DNA of 5,595 nucleotides. Origin: Pseudomonadota bacterium (lineage in GTDB: Bacteria; Pseudomonadota; Gammaproteobacteria; Burkholderiales; Burkholderiaceae). The notes below the pieces were generated by a model. The model did no database searches, was not told where the DNA came from, and saw only the letters and a program-made list of their open reading frames with translations. Location: assembly GCA_023441105.1 (NCBI GenBank), contig JAEZQX010000530.1, forward strand, positions 1-5,595, in the 5' to 3' direction. Below are positions 5,283-5,595 of the stretch, one piece after another; position 1 is the stretch's first letter, and the number at the start of each line of letters is the position of its first letter. A program made the translations under genes and the position numbers.

Positions 5283-5595
5283 GAGGAGCGGGCTTCGCCT
5301 GGCCGCTCGCGGCGTCCCTTCGTCCCTGGCATCGGGTGCCACTCTGCCGAACCCAGCCTCAATCTCCGCACCACTCGCCGCTACACACCCAGCAGCCGCC
5401 GAGCAGCGGGCTCCGCCCGGCCTCAGGCGGCGCCCCCTCGTCCCCGGCATCGGGTGCCACTCAGCCCAACCCGGCCTCAACCTCCGCAATTCACACGGCC
5501 ACACACCCAGCAGCCGCCGAGGATCGGGCTTTGCCCGGCCGCTGCCGGCGCCCCCTCGTCCCCGGCATCGGGTGCCACTCAGCCCAACCCGGCCT
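5283..5595. repeat. Tandem array of a 118-bp unit, cut by the window end
   Basis: Unit 1 (5283-5400) and unit 2 (5401-5518) align over 118 bases without a gap, with about 20 differences (roughly 83% identity by hand count). Unit 3 (5519-5595) is a 77-base partial copy differing from unit 2 at 7 positions. Every copy starts GAGNANCGGGCT and contains an invariant block GGCATCGGGTGCCAC. The unit is not a multiple of three, so frames shift between copies and a repeated protein is excluded. No coding potential, short direct repeat with spacers, or transposase is seen. The array begins two bases after the livK terminator's T-run. Its nature is unknown: it could be a dispersed intergenic repeat family, a structured RNA, or a protein-binding array. 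Confidence 0.9.

Noticed and set aside
3830..5374. 514-codon open frame on the minus strand opposite livK
   Set aside because: It is the complement of a well-recognised binding protein, rich in His, Leu, Val and Gly. It crosses the livK terminator and the first repeat unit, and has no family resemblance.
5166..5504. 112-codon minus-strand frame inside the repeat array
   Set aside because: The 118-bp period shifts the frame, so the motif read as AEWHPMPGTRG in one unit becomes GRVAPDARDEG in the next. That is not the pattern of a real repeated protein.
5283..5595. CRISPR array
   Set aside because: The repeats are long, contiguous and imperfect, with no short identical repeats separated by unique spacers, and no cas genes are present.

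Overview
The window is GC-rich chromosomal DNA that looks like a betaproteobacterium, most likely Burkholderiales or Rhodocyclales. This rests on the strong G/C bias at third codon positions, on the neighbourhood nfeD - qmcA - smpB - ratA - rnfH - DUF4124 gene (an order I recall from that class), and on the general appearance of the branched-chain amino acid binding protein. No database search was possible, so the lineage is an inference.

Layout. Positions 1-228 hold no gene that I can support. A secreted DUF4124 protein (229-864, +) runs tail to tail into rnfH (848-1198, -). Their 3' ends overlap by 17 bp inside a long inverted repeat. ratA (1249-1686, -) lies just upstream of rnfH and is probably co-transcribed with it. 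A divergent control region (1687-1821) separates ratA from smpB (1822-2274, +), which encodes the tmRNA-binding ribosome-rescue protein. smpB converges on a two-gene membrane operon read leftwards: nfeD (3324-3770, -), then the SPFH/paraslipin gene qmcA (2316-3278, -). A second divergent control region (3771-4066) separates nfeD from a stand-alone periplasmic substrate-binding protein of the Leu/Ile/Val type (4067-5212, +). That gene has its own promoter candidate, a strong ribosome binding site and a textbook intrinsic terminator (5255-5281).

Two bases past the terminator's T-run begins a tandem array with an exact 118-bp period. It continues off the right end of the window: two full copies and a 77-bp partial copy. 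The unit length is not a multiple of three, so the array does not encode a repeated peptide. It is the least explained part of the window.

How the genes relate. SmpB works in trans-translation. RatA is a START-fold protein named for an effect on ribosome subunits, or read as a Coq10-like lipid carrier. RnfH is a small ubiquitin-like protein of unclear role. QmcA and NfeD form a known membrane partnership. The transporter subunit lacks its permease and ATPase genes here. These are mostly housekeeping genes. The novel material is in the non-coding DNA: the 118-bp array, the inverted repeat covering two opposing stop codons, a perfect palindrome inside the nfeD promoter, and three 13-bp repeats in the transporter gene's leader.
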